DNA from: Echria macrotheca
Lineage: Eukaryota; Ascomycota; Sordariomycetes; Sordariales; Schizotheciaceae
NCBI GenBank assembly: GCA_030411725.1
Contig: MU839846.1
Span: 124,001-188,000 of the forward strand
DNA: 64,000 nt
Direction: 5' to 3'
Program-made: the position numbers and the translations under genes
Shown: one piece after another, positions 23,115-34,203 of the stretch
Numbering within the stretch: the first letter of the stretch is position 1
Layout of the letters: each line of letters starts with the position of its first letter
The notes under the pieces: generated by a model
Databases searched by the model: none
The model's input: the letters and a program-made list of their open reading frames with translations, nothing else
What the model was told of the DNA's origin: nothing

Positions 23115-25160
23115 TTTCTTTTCTCTTTTGGTGTGTGATGTCGGGAGGGTTATATCTGCTCGTTGATTTCTGGATAGAAAATGACGACACAGTTGCCCTA
23201 CCCTGTGTGCACCCCTATTGCCTACAGCGTGATATGGATTCCCGGGGTTATGGTCAGGTGATGTTGTTCTACAGTTTTTATCTAGTTACGTACCTTTACA
23301 CAAAATGCATCGGTCATGGACACGCGGTATTGATGAGAAAACTCAACTGCCTTTAGACTTGATTGGGCATGTGGTTGAGTTGCTAATACCTATGTGATCA
23401 CAACCTCGCTGGTCTTTGAGCACTGAACCAATGCTTCAATTACTACATATAACGTACCCATCGACCTGGGTAGGTGCTTTATCCACGTGGTTGTCCCTAG
23501 CTCAAGGAACTCTTTTCCATATAGCCCCATCCCATGCTTTCACCCCACAGCCGAGCCATGTGCCAGTCCTCCAACAACATACGGCAGTGCACGGTTGTTG
23601 TGATGTAGGATCCTCAGCTGACGGGGGCAAGCCCTTCGACCCCTTGCAACGGGTTGCTTCTCGCCACCATCGTCCGGACACACCCGGAACCAAAACGATC
23701 TACGATTTTCTTTTTTTTTAAAAAAAAACAAAAACCAAACACCCACGGGCTCTGCGTACATACCTACCTACATTACATACCTGAGAGGCTGAGAAAATCC
23801 ATCTAACAAATGACCCAGCGCAGACCCCGCCCGCTACAACAAAGACAATGGAACCGAGAACAAAGCACCGCCGCAAATCTGCATCCGTCGATCGGTAACA
23901 ATCACACGGCTCACCCCCTCATTTCTTCTGCCTGGCGCGGCGCGGCGCGCGGCTAGACCTGCCATTCTCTCTCTCATTCTTTCCGCGCACAGAAAAAAAA
24001 CAAGGACATATTGTCCGTGCCGTGCCGTGGTGTTGCGCGTTTGTAGTCATCTTTTGTTGTCAAAGATTTGACTGAGGCCGGTCTGGTCTGGTTGCGGCAG
24101 CCCAACATGAAAATTTGCTGATGTTCTTTGATCTCTTTGTGAAACTTTGCTGGATTACTTTATCACAACCGGGAAGAAATCCACCACGGCGACGTGAGCG
24201 GGCGGGTGGGTATACATTGTTCTTTGCGCTTGTGTTGTTGGGCTTTGTACCTACTGGGCTGACTTGTGGACCGAATTCTTTCAAAGACTTGGGAATTGGT
24301 GGGAGTGGTAGAAGATAGAAAAAGTCCGGAGCCGCGGAGGCGCAAGGGCCAGTGGGCTGGTTCAAGGCCAGAGTCGAAGCTGTGCCTCCATTCGCGGATT
24401 CGCGCGGTTATGTCCTTCCCATCGCCTCCTTGCCATTATCGGCAAGGAAACAGAGGGACAACTCATCCCATGTCCCGTGTAACGTATCCACCGTGACTCG
24501 ACACCCATGTTGCAATTCCCTGTGAAACAACGTGCGGTCTGTGTAACGCGCTGATCAGAGTCAGAGCAACATTGGCGGCTACAACACGGGTAATGCTTGA
24601 ATGCCCGTATGCACAGATCTAGACTAATCCCTAGACATGCCGAAATAGCCGGGGCTCGGTGAACTGGCGCCTAATCCTACATTAGCGGCTTCTCTTATGC
24701 GGTCTTTGCAGTGTACAGTATGTCTAGAGAGGCAAGGATTTACACCTGCCGCCCTACGGGAATATTTGTTACCTTACTAATTGTTGTTAATCTCTTGCTG
24801 CATCTGCGAACTGTACATGCGTGCAATTTCTCTGGGTACCCAGCGGGTAGGGAAAACAGGATATTCTAATTTTCGCGCGGAAATACACCTAGATAGAACC
24901 TTGCACCTTAAAAGTATGAAATAAAGAAAAAGACCCAACATGTATACCTTGTTACCCTCGACATCCGTACCAAACCCACTATTCCCTCGCAATTCCAATT
25001 CCCAGCCCATTGATAGTACCCTAGCAAGACAGTTTGACTCAGCGCAGAAAGGGGGAAAAAAAAGGAAACACACACACACAACCAAAAAAAAAAAAAAAAA
25101 AAAAAAAAAGAAACCGGAAAAATCTCATCTAAAACACAAAGCCAGCTTAAATAAATCCCA
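23115..25160. other. Intergenic, no gene seen
   Basis: About 2 kb between the stops of the secreted-protein gene and the Pro/Gln-rich gene. No ORF has coding character. Near the right end is a run of 26 A (25084-25109). Confidence 0.55.
25084..25109. repeat. A26 homopolymer
   Basis: Twenty-six consecutive A on the plus strand, 51 bp beyond the stop of the minus-strand Pro/Gln-rich gene, so a T run in its 3' region, next to a short CA repeat. It may influence 3'-end formation and is likely length-variable. Confidence 0.8.
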
Positions 25161-27269
25161 TCAAGAAGTCTCCGCCTTGACCTGACCTCCCACGCCCATC
25201 CCCTGTCCCTGCCCCGGCTGTCCCTCATCCAAACCCGCCAACCTCGCCTCCCCACCACCCTGTTGTTGTTGTTGTTGTTGTCCCCCGCCAGCCAAAGTCT
25301 CATTCTGCGGCGCCTGTTCGACATATTGTTGTGCCTGTCCCGGCCACTGCTGTCCCATCCCCATCCCCTCCCCCTGCCCCGGACCCGGATACCCCATACC
25401 CTCCGACACCATCCCACCCGGACCCGGCCCCATCCCCGGACCCGGCCCCATCCCCGGCCCCATCCCCTGTGAATAATACCCCCCATCATCCTCCTCCCCA
25501 CCATCCACCCCCCTCACCCTCCCCGCTCCGGTAGAAGAAACACCATGCCCCTTCAACGCCCCCCCCAACATCCGCCCCGCCTTAACCCCCCACTTGCCCA
25601 CTGTATCCCTCGTCTCTTTACTAAACACCGAGTTGGCCAGGCCATTCAATTTTTGAGTGGTACTCATACTCATATTCATACTCCCTGGCATGGCGGAGTG
25701 TGGACGGGGAGGGGGTGGTTGGAATGTATATGTATACGTCGTTGTATTATTTGAGGGGGTGGATGGGATTGCGGACGGGTTTTGGTTGTGGTTCCCGTGA
25801 ATTGGGAAGGTTGCGTGTGCGTGTGATGGTTTGGGTTTGTGTGGGGCTGGGAAGGCGGCGGGGTGGTAGGTTGGTGTTGGGGTTGGTGTTGGTGATGTTG
25901 TTTGTGGTTGTTGGTTTGGGGGAGGAGGAGGGGGAGGGGGGTGGTATGGATGTTGGGCTGTGGGTTGGGGTGGCTGGCTTGGGGGAGGGGGGTGGTGATA
26001 TTCTGGTTGTCCCTGTCCCTGTCCCGGGGCGGGTGGTTGTTGGTATGGATTTGCGTTGGAAGGCGGTCCCGGTGCCGTGGCTGGCTGGTGGTATGGGTTG
26101 ACGTTGGTGGGCTGTCCGGGGGCGGATGGCTGGTGATATGGACTGCCATTATGGGGCGGTCCCGGCGTCGGGGCTTGGCCAAGGGGAGCCGGGGGATGAT
26201 GGTAAGAAACACTTCCCGCCGGAGGTTGTCCGCCCTGAGCGTACGGATTCGGGTTTGGCGGTCCCGCGGGATGGGGAGTGTGATACTGGCCCGCCACACT
26301 GGCCGGCTGCTGTCCATACCCGTTCGGGAGAGGCGGCGTGGGAGACTGCCCCGGATACCCCACCTGCGCCGAGTGATGGCTGACCGGAAACGTAGCCGGG
26401 TGCGGCGGATGATGCGGATACGGGCCGGGATACGCAGGTTGGTTTGTCGGGCCGGCCGGGGGCGGGGTTGGTGCATACTGCGTCGGAGGCGGACTAGGGA
26501 CCTGGTAGGAAACCGCCGGAGACGCAGAATTCATAGGCGACGGATAAGAAGATAGATGCGTGCCTGGATGTTGAGTATGACCAGCCTGTGGGGTGGGAGG
26601 CCCCTGGGGTGTCTGCGAAGTTGGCTGAGCCGCCGGAGCCTGCCCGGAGGGGTACATCGGGGGCGAATAAAAGGCAGGCGAGGGAGACGGCGTGGGACCG
26701 GCCGCAGAGACTGCCTGGCCATAGGGCGAAACGGGAGACAAGGGGGTATTCTGACCCATGTGCTCCGGCGGTCGGTAGGCAGAATACTGGCCTGGAAGAC
26801 CCGCCGGCTGATGTTGCACCGGAGGCGGCTGGCTGGTGGTTACCGGAATCAAACCCTCGTGGTCCGGTGGCCCCGGTTGCTCAACCACAATGAGGCCCTC
26901 GCTGTCGGGCCGCACGTTCTGGACCGTTGCCGATGCTTGGCTCGGAGTGGCAGGGGTACCGGGTAGCGACCCCGGCAGCTCGGCAATGAATGCCGGAGCG
27001 GTTGTCGTCTTGGCCGGGGCCTGTGCGGGAGGTCCCGATGGCACCACTGCCGACGCGGCATCCATCTCGAAGACGGCGGGCTGGGCCCATGGCTGCGGTT
27101 GAGGAGCGATGGTCATACTCGCCATGGCCGGGCCCAGCGCGTCGTGCGGAGGCTGAGGATGCGCATACACGGGCTGCTGGGGAAAGTGCACCTGTTGGAC
27201 CGGCGGAGGCTGCGGCGGGTGCGCATAGCCGTACTGGTGAGCGCCCGAGGGGACGCCGTGATAAGACAT
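25161..27269 (-). CDS. Pro/Gln/Gly-rich low-complexity protein
   Basis: One exon of 702 residues from the ATG at 27269 (MSYHGVPSGAHQYGY); the frame extends 42 codons further upstream to an earlier ATG at 27395, but that extension is unlike the rest and less likely. Nearly all is intrinsically disordered: HPPQPPPVQQ-type repeats, PYHQPPAPGQP-like repeats, a run of His-Pro-Pro, a Gln run encoded by CAA repeats and Gly-Met-Gly repeats near the end. The only ordered-looking segment is about residues 530-570 (TTQKLNGLANSVFSKETRDT and a following helix), which may be the conserved core. No enzyme domain is visible. Proteins of this kind often scaffold cortical or RNA-associated assemblies, but no function is assigned. 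Confidence 0.75.
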   Translation of the reverse strand: MSYHGVPSGAHQYGYAHPPQPPPVQQVHFPQQPVYAHPQPPHDALGPAMASMTIAPQPQPWAQPAVFEMDAASAVVPSGPPAQAPAKTTTAPAFIAELPGSLPGTPATPSQASATVQNVRPDSEGLIVVEQPGPPDHEGLIPVTTSQPPPVQHQPAGLPGQYSAYRPPEHMGQNTPLSPVSPYGQAVSAAGPTPSPSPAFYSPPMYPSGQAPAAQPTSQTPQGPPTPQAGHTQHPGTHLSSYPSPMNSASPAVSYQVPSPPPTQYAPTPPPAGPTNQPAYPGPYPHHPPHPATFPVSHHSAQVGYPGQSPTPPLPNGYGQQPASVAGQYHTPHPAGPPNPNPYAQGGQPPAGSVSYHHPPAPLGQAPTPGPPHNGSPYHQPSAPGQPTNVNPYHQPATAPGPPSNANPYQQPPAPGQGQGQPEYHHPPPPSQPPQPTAQHPYHPPPPPPPPNQQPQTTSPTPTPTPTYHPAAFPAPHKPKPSHAHATFPIHGNHNQNPSAIPSTPSNNTTTYTYTFQPPPPRPHSAMPGSMNMSMSTTQKLNGLANSVFSKETRDTVGKWGVKAGRMLGGALKGHGVSSTGAGRVRGVDGGEEDDGGYYSQGMGPGMGPGPGMGPGPGGMVSEGMGYPGPGQGEGMGMGQQWPGQAQQYVEQAPQNETLAGGGQQQQQQQGGGEARLAGLDEGQPGQGQGMGVGGQVKAETS

Positions 27270-27473
27270 GGCCGCCGGCGTTGAGTTGAGATGATGAAGA
27301 AGGGCGAGGGAGAGGAGGAAAAAGGCCACGCCATATTTAGAGTCGTGTGGCTGCGAGCTAGACCCAGCTGAGACGGCCGAGTTCAGCCCTCGCATGCGGT
27401 CGCCAATCAGATGTCGGGTGTCATCAGTCAGGGGGTGTGGCTGTCTGTGCTTGACTGGGAAACCATTGCGGGC

Positions 27474-29024
27474 CTAGCGGTGAAGCATAAACTTGACCCC
27501 ATCGAACGGCTGGTACATAACAATGTGCCGAAAGTCTGACCACAGGGTGTAGTTGCCATGCTTGGTCTCAAACTTATCAATGACGGCCTTCACTGCATCT
27601 GCTCGTTTGCGGATAACCCTGAAATCGGTCAGCTTCGCAGGATCGTTGCCGCATCGTCCTGTCCTTTCTCTCTCAAATTCATCACCCACGGCTCTCATTG
27701 CCGTCTGAAAGTTTTCGAATAGCCAACTGGCCTCAGTTCGCGCCTTTTCCGCGTGCGTCGGCTGCCCGGGCACATTGGCTGTCCTGGGCAATTCGTTCAC
27801 CAGCCAGTGGGTATGCCTATCGAGGATGGCATACCCCTTATCAATAAATTCGATCATGTCCTTGAAGTGTTGACCATGTTTTGTGCGGCTTCCTCGAACT
27901 ATCCCGACTGTCAGCTGCCGACCCAGAAGACAACGGTGGCACCTACCAATGAATTCGGCCGTCTCTATCCCCATGGCGTATTGGTACACAAAGGCAGAAT
28001 TATAAAAGTCGACCCATAGCTGACCATGACGCTGTCTTACCAGCGCCTGGTTGCGAAGAAAGATAACGTCGCCCACGAAGTCGGTAGAGTGAGCTTCGAT
28101 GTGGAGGTACGACATGCGAACCGAAGACGGGCTAAAAGTGCTGCCCGCCATCCTGCGACTTATATTCTTGTCGGCCTTCAAATTTCCTATCGCAGCCTTT
28201 CCGAGTGGTGACGCATCGATGGCGGCCAGCGCAGCTAAGGGCAGCGGCAATTTTGGCTGGGGCCACCATGCTGGGGGCTGCGGGAGGTAGGCCTGCCGGA
28301 CGTAGGCTGTCTTATCCTTCATATTTCGGATTCGCATGTCGAGCCATTTGCAGATGTATTCCCAGTAGATGTCGTCTCTTTCAGGGGGGATGTCGGCGCA
28401 GTTTCTGGGTTGGAACGACCAGTTGTCTGTTTGGGCCTGCTCGATGATCTGTCTGCCCTCTCTCAGCTCCGAGATGAGGTTCTCCATAAGCTGGGCCGCA
28501 TTGTCCTCGGTGAGTATCGACACCCTTTGCTTGTTCTTCCCGATTGGCGCCCCCTTGAGCACGTGTGGGTTTGGGCCGCTGATCTGGGGCCACACCTTTT
28601 GGAAGTAGTCGGCCACTTTGTTGTGCGGTTGTTTGGGTCTCTCGGGAATATCTTGATATAGGATCAGCATATTCTCGTGTTTGATTTCCTTGTATGAGTT
28701 GTCGCAGTCGCGCAGCAACCTGAACGTCTCTGTGTCGTCCTCGGGCTCGTCTGCGGCTTGTGGTGGTGCTTGTGCCGACGGTGTTTGTTGGGCTACTGTC
28801 AGTGCTGCCAGCTGTGCCACTGGCACTACTGGCGCTGCTGGCACTGCTTGGACTATTGGTGCTGGCGGTTGTTGTGGGACTGGTACCGGTTGGGCGGTTG
28901 GATTTTGACCACGACCCTGACCGCCCCGACCGCCCCGACCGCCCTGATTCCCCCAGCCGCCCCAAACACCCCGACCGCCTCGACCGCCACCGCCTCGACC
29001 GCGCCAGGGGCCCTGTGTATTCAT
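27474..29024 (-). CDS. RGG-box protein of unknown function
   Basis: Open over 516 codons from MNTQGPWRGRGGGG. Residues 8-40 are an RGG/RG-rich tract typical of RNA-binding, arginine-methylated regions; a Pro/Ala/Gln-rich linker follows, then an ordered domain from about residue 95 to the end with no recognised family (contains NKVADYFQKVWPQISG and DDIYWEYICKWLDMRI). Positions 27946-27899 look like a 48-nt intron (GTAGGT donor, GCTGAC branch, GATAG acceptor); being a multiple of three and stop-free it does not interrupt the frame, and removing it gives 500 residues. Head-to-head with the phospholipase-D-like gene, 315 bp apart. Confidence 0.72.
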   Translation of the reverse strand: MNTQGPWRGRGGGGRGGRGVWGGWGNQGGRGGRGGQGRGQNPTAQPVPVPQQPPAPIVQAVPAAPVVPVAQLAALTVAQQTPSAQAPPQAADEPEDDTETFRLLRDCDNSYKEIKHENMLILYQDIPERPKQPHNKVADYFQKVWPQISGPNPHVLKGAPIGKNKQRVSILTEDNAAQLMENLISELREGRQIIEQAQTDNWSFQPRNCADIPPERDDIYWEYICKWLDMRIRNMKDKTAYVRQAYLPQPPAWWPQPKLPLPLAALAAIDASPLGKAAIGNLKADKNISRRMAGSTFSPSSVRMSYLHIEAHSTDFVGDVIFLRNQALVRQRHGQLWVDFYNSAFVYQYAMGIETAEFIGRCHRCLLGRQLTVGIVRGSRTKHGQHFKDMIEFIDKGYAILDRHTHWLVNELPRTANVPGQPTHAEKARTEASWLFENFQTAMRAVGDEFERERTGRCGNDPAKLTDFRVIRKRADAVKAVIDKFETKHGNYTLWSDFRHIVMYQPFDGVKFMLHR

Positions 29025-29339
29025 GCCGACTAGGTACCGTGGTCTTGTTGTTGGTACGCAAAAGGGTTATAGACTTTGGAGTGAGTCGCAGATGGTGGTC
29101 TAGCAGAAGTGGAAAGCCGGGCATAAATGACATGCGTGCTCTTGAAAACTCTACTGAAAAAGCAGCTACAAAGGATACACGGCCCAGACAATGGCCGTGG
29201 ACTCGGAAAGCCGGTTGCGGAAGAATGAGTGGAATCCAGGGTTAGGGTTCTCCCACGCCAAGCGACTCGCGCAAAAGACGCGCCCCACGTGGATTCGACT
29301 TCGGACAGGATTGATTGACAAACACGGAATGAACAAGAC
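29025..29339. promoter_or_regulatory. Shared divergent promoter region
   Basis: 315 bp between the start codons of the RGG-box protein (minus) and the phospholipase-D-like protein (plus). It contains the telobox-like motif at 29237-29249. Both genes may be co-regulated through it, which is inference. Confidence 0.5.
29237..29249 (+). promoter_or_regulatory. Telobox-like CAGGGTTAGGGTT motif
   Basis: The 13-mer lies 90 nt before the ATG at 29340, sense orientation. An identical 13-mer stands in the same orientation upstream of the HAD gene (19691-19703). Confidence 0.55.
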
Positions 29340-30817
29340 ATGGACGGCTTTGTCGCCGACCTGGCCAGCCCACTCGACGACGACGTGGCCACCGTGTCGT
29401 CGAGCTGCCCGCGCTCCTTCCACCTCGGCACGGGCGCGTCGCTCTTCAGCAATGTGCTGGGCCCCGCGCTCGAGTCGGCCACGTCCGAAATCATCTTCGT
29501 CACCTGTTTCTGGGCGCCCTCGGCCTCGCTTTCCGCCCTCCACCACGCCCTCGCACGCCTCGCCCGTCGCCGCCGCCGCCACCTGCTCGACCATGGCCCC
29601 CTCGCCCGCCTGACGGTGCGCATCTCCTTCTCGTCGCGCTCCCTCCTGCAGAAGCTGTTCCATCCCCAATCGAGCCACGGCTATGTCTACCCGCCGTCGG
29701 CATGGGAGAAGCAGCTCGGCCTGCCCAGTCCGCAGCTGCTGGATGCCGGCGCCATCGACCTCCGCGTCAAGACGCTTTTCTTTCTTCCTTTCAGCGTCAT
29801 GCATCCCAAGTTCGTCATTGTCGACAGGACACGCGCCTTTGTCCCTAGCTGCAATGTTAGCTGGGAGCCCTGGCTGGAGGGCTGTCTGGAGCTCACCGGC
29901 GATGCCGTGGCGCGTTTGTTAGCTTTTTATGCTCGAACCTGGGAAAGCAATCTTAGATCGCGTCCAGCAGCCGCCGGCCAGGACCTGTCCAACCCGGAAA
30001 TCGACGCCGAAAGCGTCCGCTCAGCTGCCATCCGCAGTCCCGCCGATTACCGCCTCCCTCTCCCACCCATCCCTCAGCAGCTTCCAACACTTGTCCTGCC
30101 CTCGTCTCATCATGTGAACCCGCGCTTTCGGTTTCCGTGGCAGAAGGCTGCCCCAGTTCCCCCTACACCTCTTAATGTCGCCTTGCTCGGCCTGTTCCGC
30201 GACGCTCGGTTGTCAATTTACCTGCAGACACCCAACCTGACGTGCGAGCCGGTCGTGGCTGCTCTCCTCGATGCTCTGTCAAGAGGCGTGGACGTCACTA
30301 TCGTCACGAACCGCAACATGATGGTTTTGGAACAGCTCATCACAGCGGGCACTACCACGGGCTGGTGCGTCCAATCTCTCGTGCGCCGCTTCCGTCGGCT
30401 TCAAGCCGTCTCCGCCGGACAAAGTTATGATCCGGAAGCTGGTCATCGGAATATGGGGAAGTTATTCATCTCCTCCTTCTGCCCCCGGCGGAAACCTGCG
30501 TTCCACAGCCCAGAAAATCAACCCCCTCAGGTATCGACGAGCCGAGAGGAAGAACCCATACACTCACATTTCAAGCTGTGCATTGTCGACGGAGAGTTCA
30601 CCATGCTTGGCTCTGGCAACATGGATCGTGCGGTACGGACCAGGTATCACCCAGTGCTGGACGCTGCTGACAATGTCAATAGAGTTGGTATACCTCACAG
30701 GAGCTCGGCATCTTGATTCATGGCCGCGAATTCGCCCAAGGTGTCAAGGCGGGAGTGGACAGAGTTCTCGACGGACGAATCGACGTCATGTTCGACTCGA
30801 GCGAACCGCGGCCTTGA
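29340..30817 (+). CDS. Phospholipase-D-superfamily protein (two HKD motifs)
   Basis: Exons 29340-30632 and 30683-30817 across a 50-nt intron (GTACGG...AATAG), 475 residues. Both catalytic HxKxxxxD motifs are present: HPKFVIVD (near residue 160), followed by SCNVSWE, and HFKLCIVD (near residue 410), followed by GSGNMDRAS. The intron falls directly after MDRA and the second exon restores the usual SWYTSQELGI continuation. Members of this family hydrolyse or transfer phosphodiester bonds in phospholipids, cardiolipin or nucleic acids. No signal peptide or PX/PH domain is seen, so it belongs to the short fungal PLDc_2-type enzymes rather than to Spo14-like PLD1. Confidence 0.88.
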
Positions 30818-31723
30818 TTGTACATGTTGGAATATTCTAGTTGAAACAGCTGGGCCATTACCATTTGATTGGCCGAGAGCTTGGGACCGCTGTCCTCGCG
30901 GTTCGGCCCTGCGCGTGCATTGTTTTGGAAATCTCGGTAACCGCCGGCCGAGGCTTGGTACGCGGTTACATCGGCCGTCGACAGTACTACCATATCGGAA
31001 CCATGGCGTGTTTCTTCCGCCCATGCTCGGCGCGCACCCACGAGGCCGCTCGTGGCTGCCCGCTCTCCCGGCTGCCCCCGCACCAAGACCCGGCTCTTCC
31101 CAATCCGGGACATCAAGGAACGTGGGCTCCGAGATTGAGGCTCCTGGCTGCGAAGGCCCACGCGATCCGGGTTCCACTAAATTAACAATCTCTTGGTGTC
31201 CTGGTTGGCGGATGCTCTAATGGCTCCCCATGAACAACCCCTGCCATCTGGCCGGCTCTTGGTGAGCCTTCGATCTTGCCCCTGCATATCTCCCCATGGA
31301 GAACGACATGTCTGCTTCCGGAATCACCAGCTGCGTGCTGCCCTCCGTCTATCCCGCATCTCCGACGGGTTCCTCTCTTGGCGCCATGACGCGTTCCTTG
31401 CATACTGAATCGGCTGGGTGTAATGGTGTTCTCTAACCGCGATGTCGCCGAGCGTCGACAACCGCCTGCTCTCGGGACGCTATTCCTGGTGACCCTTGCA
31501 ATCTGGGGTATGCCGGACCGTGGCGTCCACCAGATCCGGCCAAGTCGGCTGCTACGAGCAAGATACCAGTTACCTCGTTCCCATGATCGACCAGCCGAGC
31601 AGGATAGCGTTCCGTCGATCCGGTCGACGACGATGATATAAGGGCATAGCCAGCCCGTCGACAGAAACGTCTTGTCACCCACCAGCCCGCTCTCGTTCAA
31701 GTCCCGGCACACTCCAGCACACA
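30818..31723. promoter_or_regulatory. Cel6A upstream region
   Basis: About 900 bp without a supported gene. A TATAAG box is at 31637-31642, some 80 bp before the cel6A ATG. A CTGGGG sequence at 31503-31508 fits the SYGGRG core bound by the carbon catabolite repressor CreA/CRE1; single cores occur by chance often. ORFs opposite this region (31182-31724 minus) are not believed. Confidence 0.45.
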
Positions 31724-33249
31724 ATGGCCAAGAGCATTCTTCTTACCGCCGCTCTGGCGGTGTCAGCCCTGGCTGCTCCCGTTGTCGAGGAACGCCAGAA
31801 CTGCGGTTCCGTCTGGTAGGTCGTCCGAACAAACGACACTCGAGTTCTCGCTGACCCCGTTGCAGGAGCCAGTGCGGTGGCAATGGCTTCAGCGGCCCGA
31901 CATGCTGCGCCTCGGGCAGCACCTGCGTGAAGCAGAACGATTGGTACTCCCAGTGCCTGCCGGGTGCCCAGGTCACGACGTCGCAGGCCCCGCCGCCGGC
32001 AACGACGACGAGCTCGAGCAGCAGCAGCCGCATCTCGAGCAGCAGCAGCACGAGCATCGGCAGCAGCAGCAGCAACGGCGGCGGTGCTTCGCCCACCATC
32101 ACGCCGACCTCGGCTGGTCCCACGCCCACGGGCCCCATCGGCACCGCTACGGTGACGGCCAGCTACACCGGCAACCCGTTCGAGGGCGTCCAGCTGTGGG
32201 CCAACAGCTACTACTCGTCCGAAATCCACTCGCAGGCCATCCCCAGCATGACGGGCGCCATGGCCACCAAGGCGGCCGCCGTCGCCAAGGTCCCATCATT
32301 CCAGTGGCTCGACCGCAACGTCACGATCGACACTTTGCTCGTTAAGACGCTGTCCGAGATCCGGGCGGCAAACAAGGCCGGCGCCAACCCGCCGTACGCT
32401 GCCCAAATTGTCGTCTATGACCTGCCCGACCGCGACTGCGCCGCCGCCGCGTCCAACGGCGAGTGGTCCATCGCCAACGGCGGTGCTGCCAACTACAAGA
32501 GCTACATCGACGCCATCCGCCGCACGCTCATCGCCTACTCGGACATCCGCACCCTCCTCGTCATCGAGCCCGACTCGCTCGCCAACATGGTCACGAACAT
32601 GGGCGTGGCCAAGTGCGCCGGCGCCGCGAGCACGTACAAGGAGCTGACCGTCTACGCGCTCAAGCAGCTCGACCTGCCGCACGTCGCCATGTACCTGGAC
32701 GCCGGCCACGCCGGCTGGCTCGGATGGCCCGCCAACATCCAGCCGGCCGCCGACCTGTTCGCCGGCATTTACCGGGATGCCGGCAAGCCCAAGGCGGTGC
32801 GCGGCCTGGCGACCAACGTGTCCAACTACAACGGGTGGAACCTGACGACGGCGCCGGCGTACACCAGCCCCAACCCCAACTACGACGAGAGCCACTTCGT
32901 CAAGGCTTTTAGTCCGCTGCTCAACAGCGCCGGCTTCCCGGCCCGCTTCATCACGGATACCGGCCGCTCCGGCAAGCAGCCCACCGGCCAGCTCGAGTGG
33001 GGACACTGGTGCAACGCCATCGGCACCGGCTTCGGCACCCGGCCGACGACCAACACGGGTCTGGACATCCAGGACGCGTTTGTGTGGATCAAGCCGGGCG
33101 GCGAGTGCGACGGTACCAGCGACACGACTGCCGCCCGCTACGACCACAACTGCGGTCTGGCGGATGCCCTCAAGCCGGCGCCCGAGGCTGGACAGTGGTT
33201 CCAGGCCTACTTTGAGCAGCTGCTCACGAATGCTAACCCGCCTTTCTAA
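31724..33249 (+). CDS. cel6A: Cellobiohydrolase II, GH6 with N-terminal CBM1
   Basis: Exons 31724-31815 and 31866-33249 with a 50-nt intron (GTAGGT...GCAG) that splits a Trp codon TG|G inside the cellulose-binding module; 491 residues. Order: signal peptide (about 17 residues, MAKSILLTAALAVSALA), propeptide ending in EERQ, CBM1 (about 27-64, six cysteines and the aromatic binding face ending NDWYSQC), Ser/Thr/Pro linker, GH6 barrel. GH6 motifs VVYDLPDRDC and VIEPDSLAN carry the catalytic-centre aspartates (equivalent to Asp175 and Asp221 of Trichoderma Cel6A). The stretches forming the tunnel loops of exo-acting GH6 enzymes are kept (GRSGKQPTGQ, KPGGECDGTSD), so it should release cellobiose processively from non-reducing ends of cellulose chains. 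It resembles Chaetomiaceae Cel6A most. Confidence 0.97.
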
Positions 33250-34203
33250 GCGTGGGATGAGAAGTGATAAGGGGTGGTGATGAAAAATCGCACTTGCGAG
33301 CCTTCTTTTGTATATACTTTTTCTTCGTGTCTCTGCAGATTGCTGTCAATTGAGACTGTACATATGAATTTGGTGTATATGCTGTGATGCTGATGTTTGA
33401 TGTAAGATGCAAAGGTTGTGGCTATAGATGTCCGAGCCCCTGGTACGACGTTTTGACAAGTACCTAGGTAGGTAGATAAGGCATGGTAGGCTCCACCCTG
33501 CGAGCTATAACGCCACTCTTCTTTACAGAGATAGCTTAGGTAAGGATAAAGGCGTGTTATTAGTGTGGTAATACTATACCTTGACTATAATACCACTCTA
33601 TCTCAACTCTGAACCGTGAAGGAGGCGGTAGACTACCGTGTTAGGAGAGTTAGGATCAAAAGAAATGTCAATTCAAAAGGAGAGTGGAGGCCACGTTGAG
33701 AATATCGCAAAAAGTTTCGACGAATTACTCGCGTCTAGATGGAAATTAAACTAAGCTAAGAGATTATTTCAGCCACGCTGCGCTTCAAGATTGTGATTTA
33801 TTTGGGAGAGGAGATGGATTCACCAGATGTTCGTTCATACCATCATTCACATTACAGGTATCCAGCTCACACAGCCAGGTCAAGACCATGTTGTCTAGGT
33901 ATCGTCACATCGTGCTAGGTATGTTAAATTTTCTCCCAATCCAATAATCCTGCACAACCGCCGTGTAAGGCTACGGGAGGAAAAAGCCGTGAAGGCTCCA
34001 GCTAGAGGTCAAGGCACACATGGCTGGCTTCAAGATAATTGGATTGTACTAGAGGATAAAAAAGGACGGAACCTGGAAGCCATTGGAACCAGTGCTGAGC
34101 CAACGGCAAGTAAAGCATAAGCAAAGCCATCGTACTGTGGAACTGATCTGGATACCTAGTCTGTCTGGTGGAAGATGCTACTGTAAGCAACCGACTAGCT
34201 AAA
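33250..34203. other. AT-richer intergenic region
   Basis: About 950 bp after cel6A, richer in A+T than the flanking genes, containing the TACCTAGGTAGGTA-type motif at 33460-33475 and no supported gene. Confidence 0.5.

Noticed and set aside
25676..26476. 266-codon ORF overlapping the Pro/Gln-rich gene in another frame
   Set aside because: Arg/Thr/His-rich shadow of a low-complexity coding frame.
29237..29249. Interstitial telomere remnant
   Set aside because: Only two TTAGGG-type units and an identical copy in another promoter; a promoter element is the simpler reading.
31182..31724. 180-codon minus-strand ORF before cel6A
   Set aside because: No motif and covers the expected cel6A promoter with its TATA box.
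32296..33147. 283-codon ORF opposite cel6A
   Set aside because: Antisense shadow caused by very high GC at third codon positions of cel6A; Val/Arg/Gly-rich nonsense composition.
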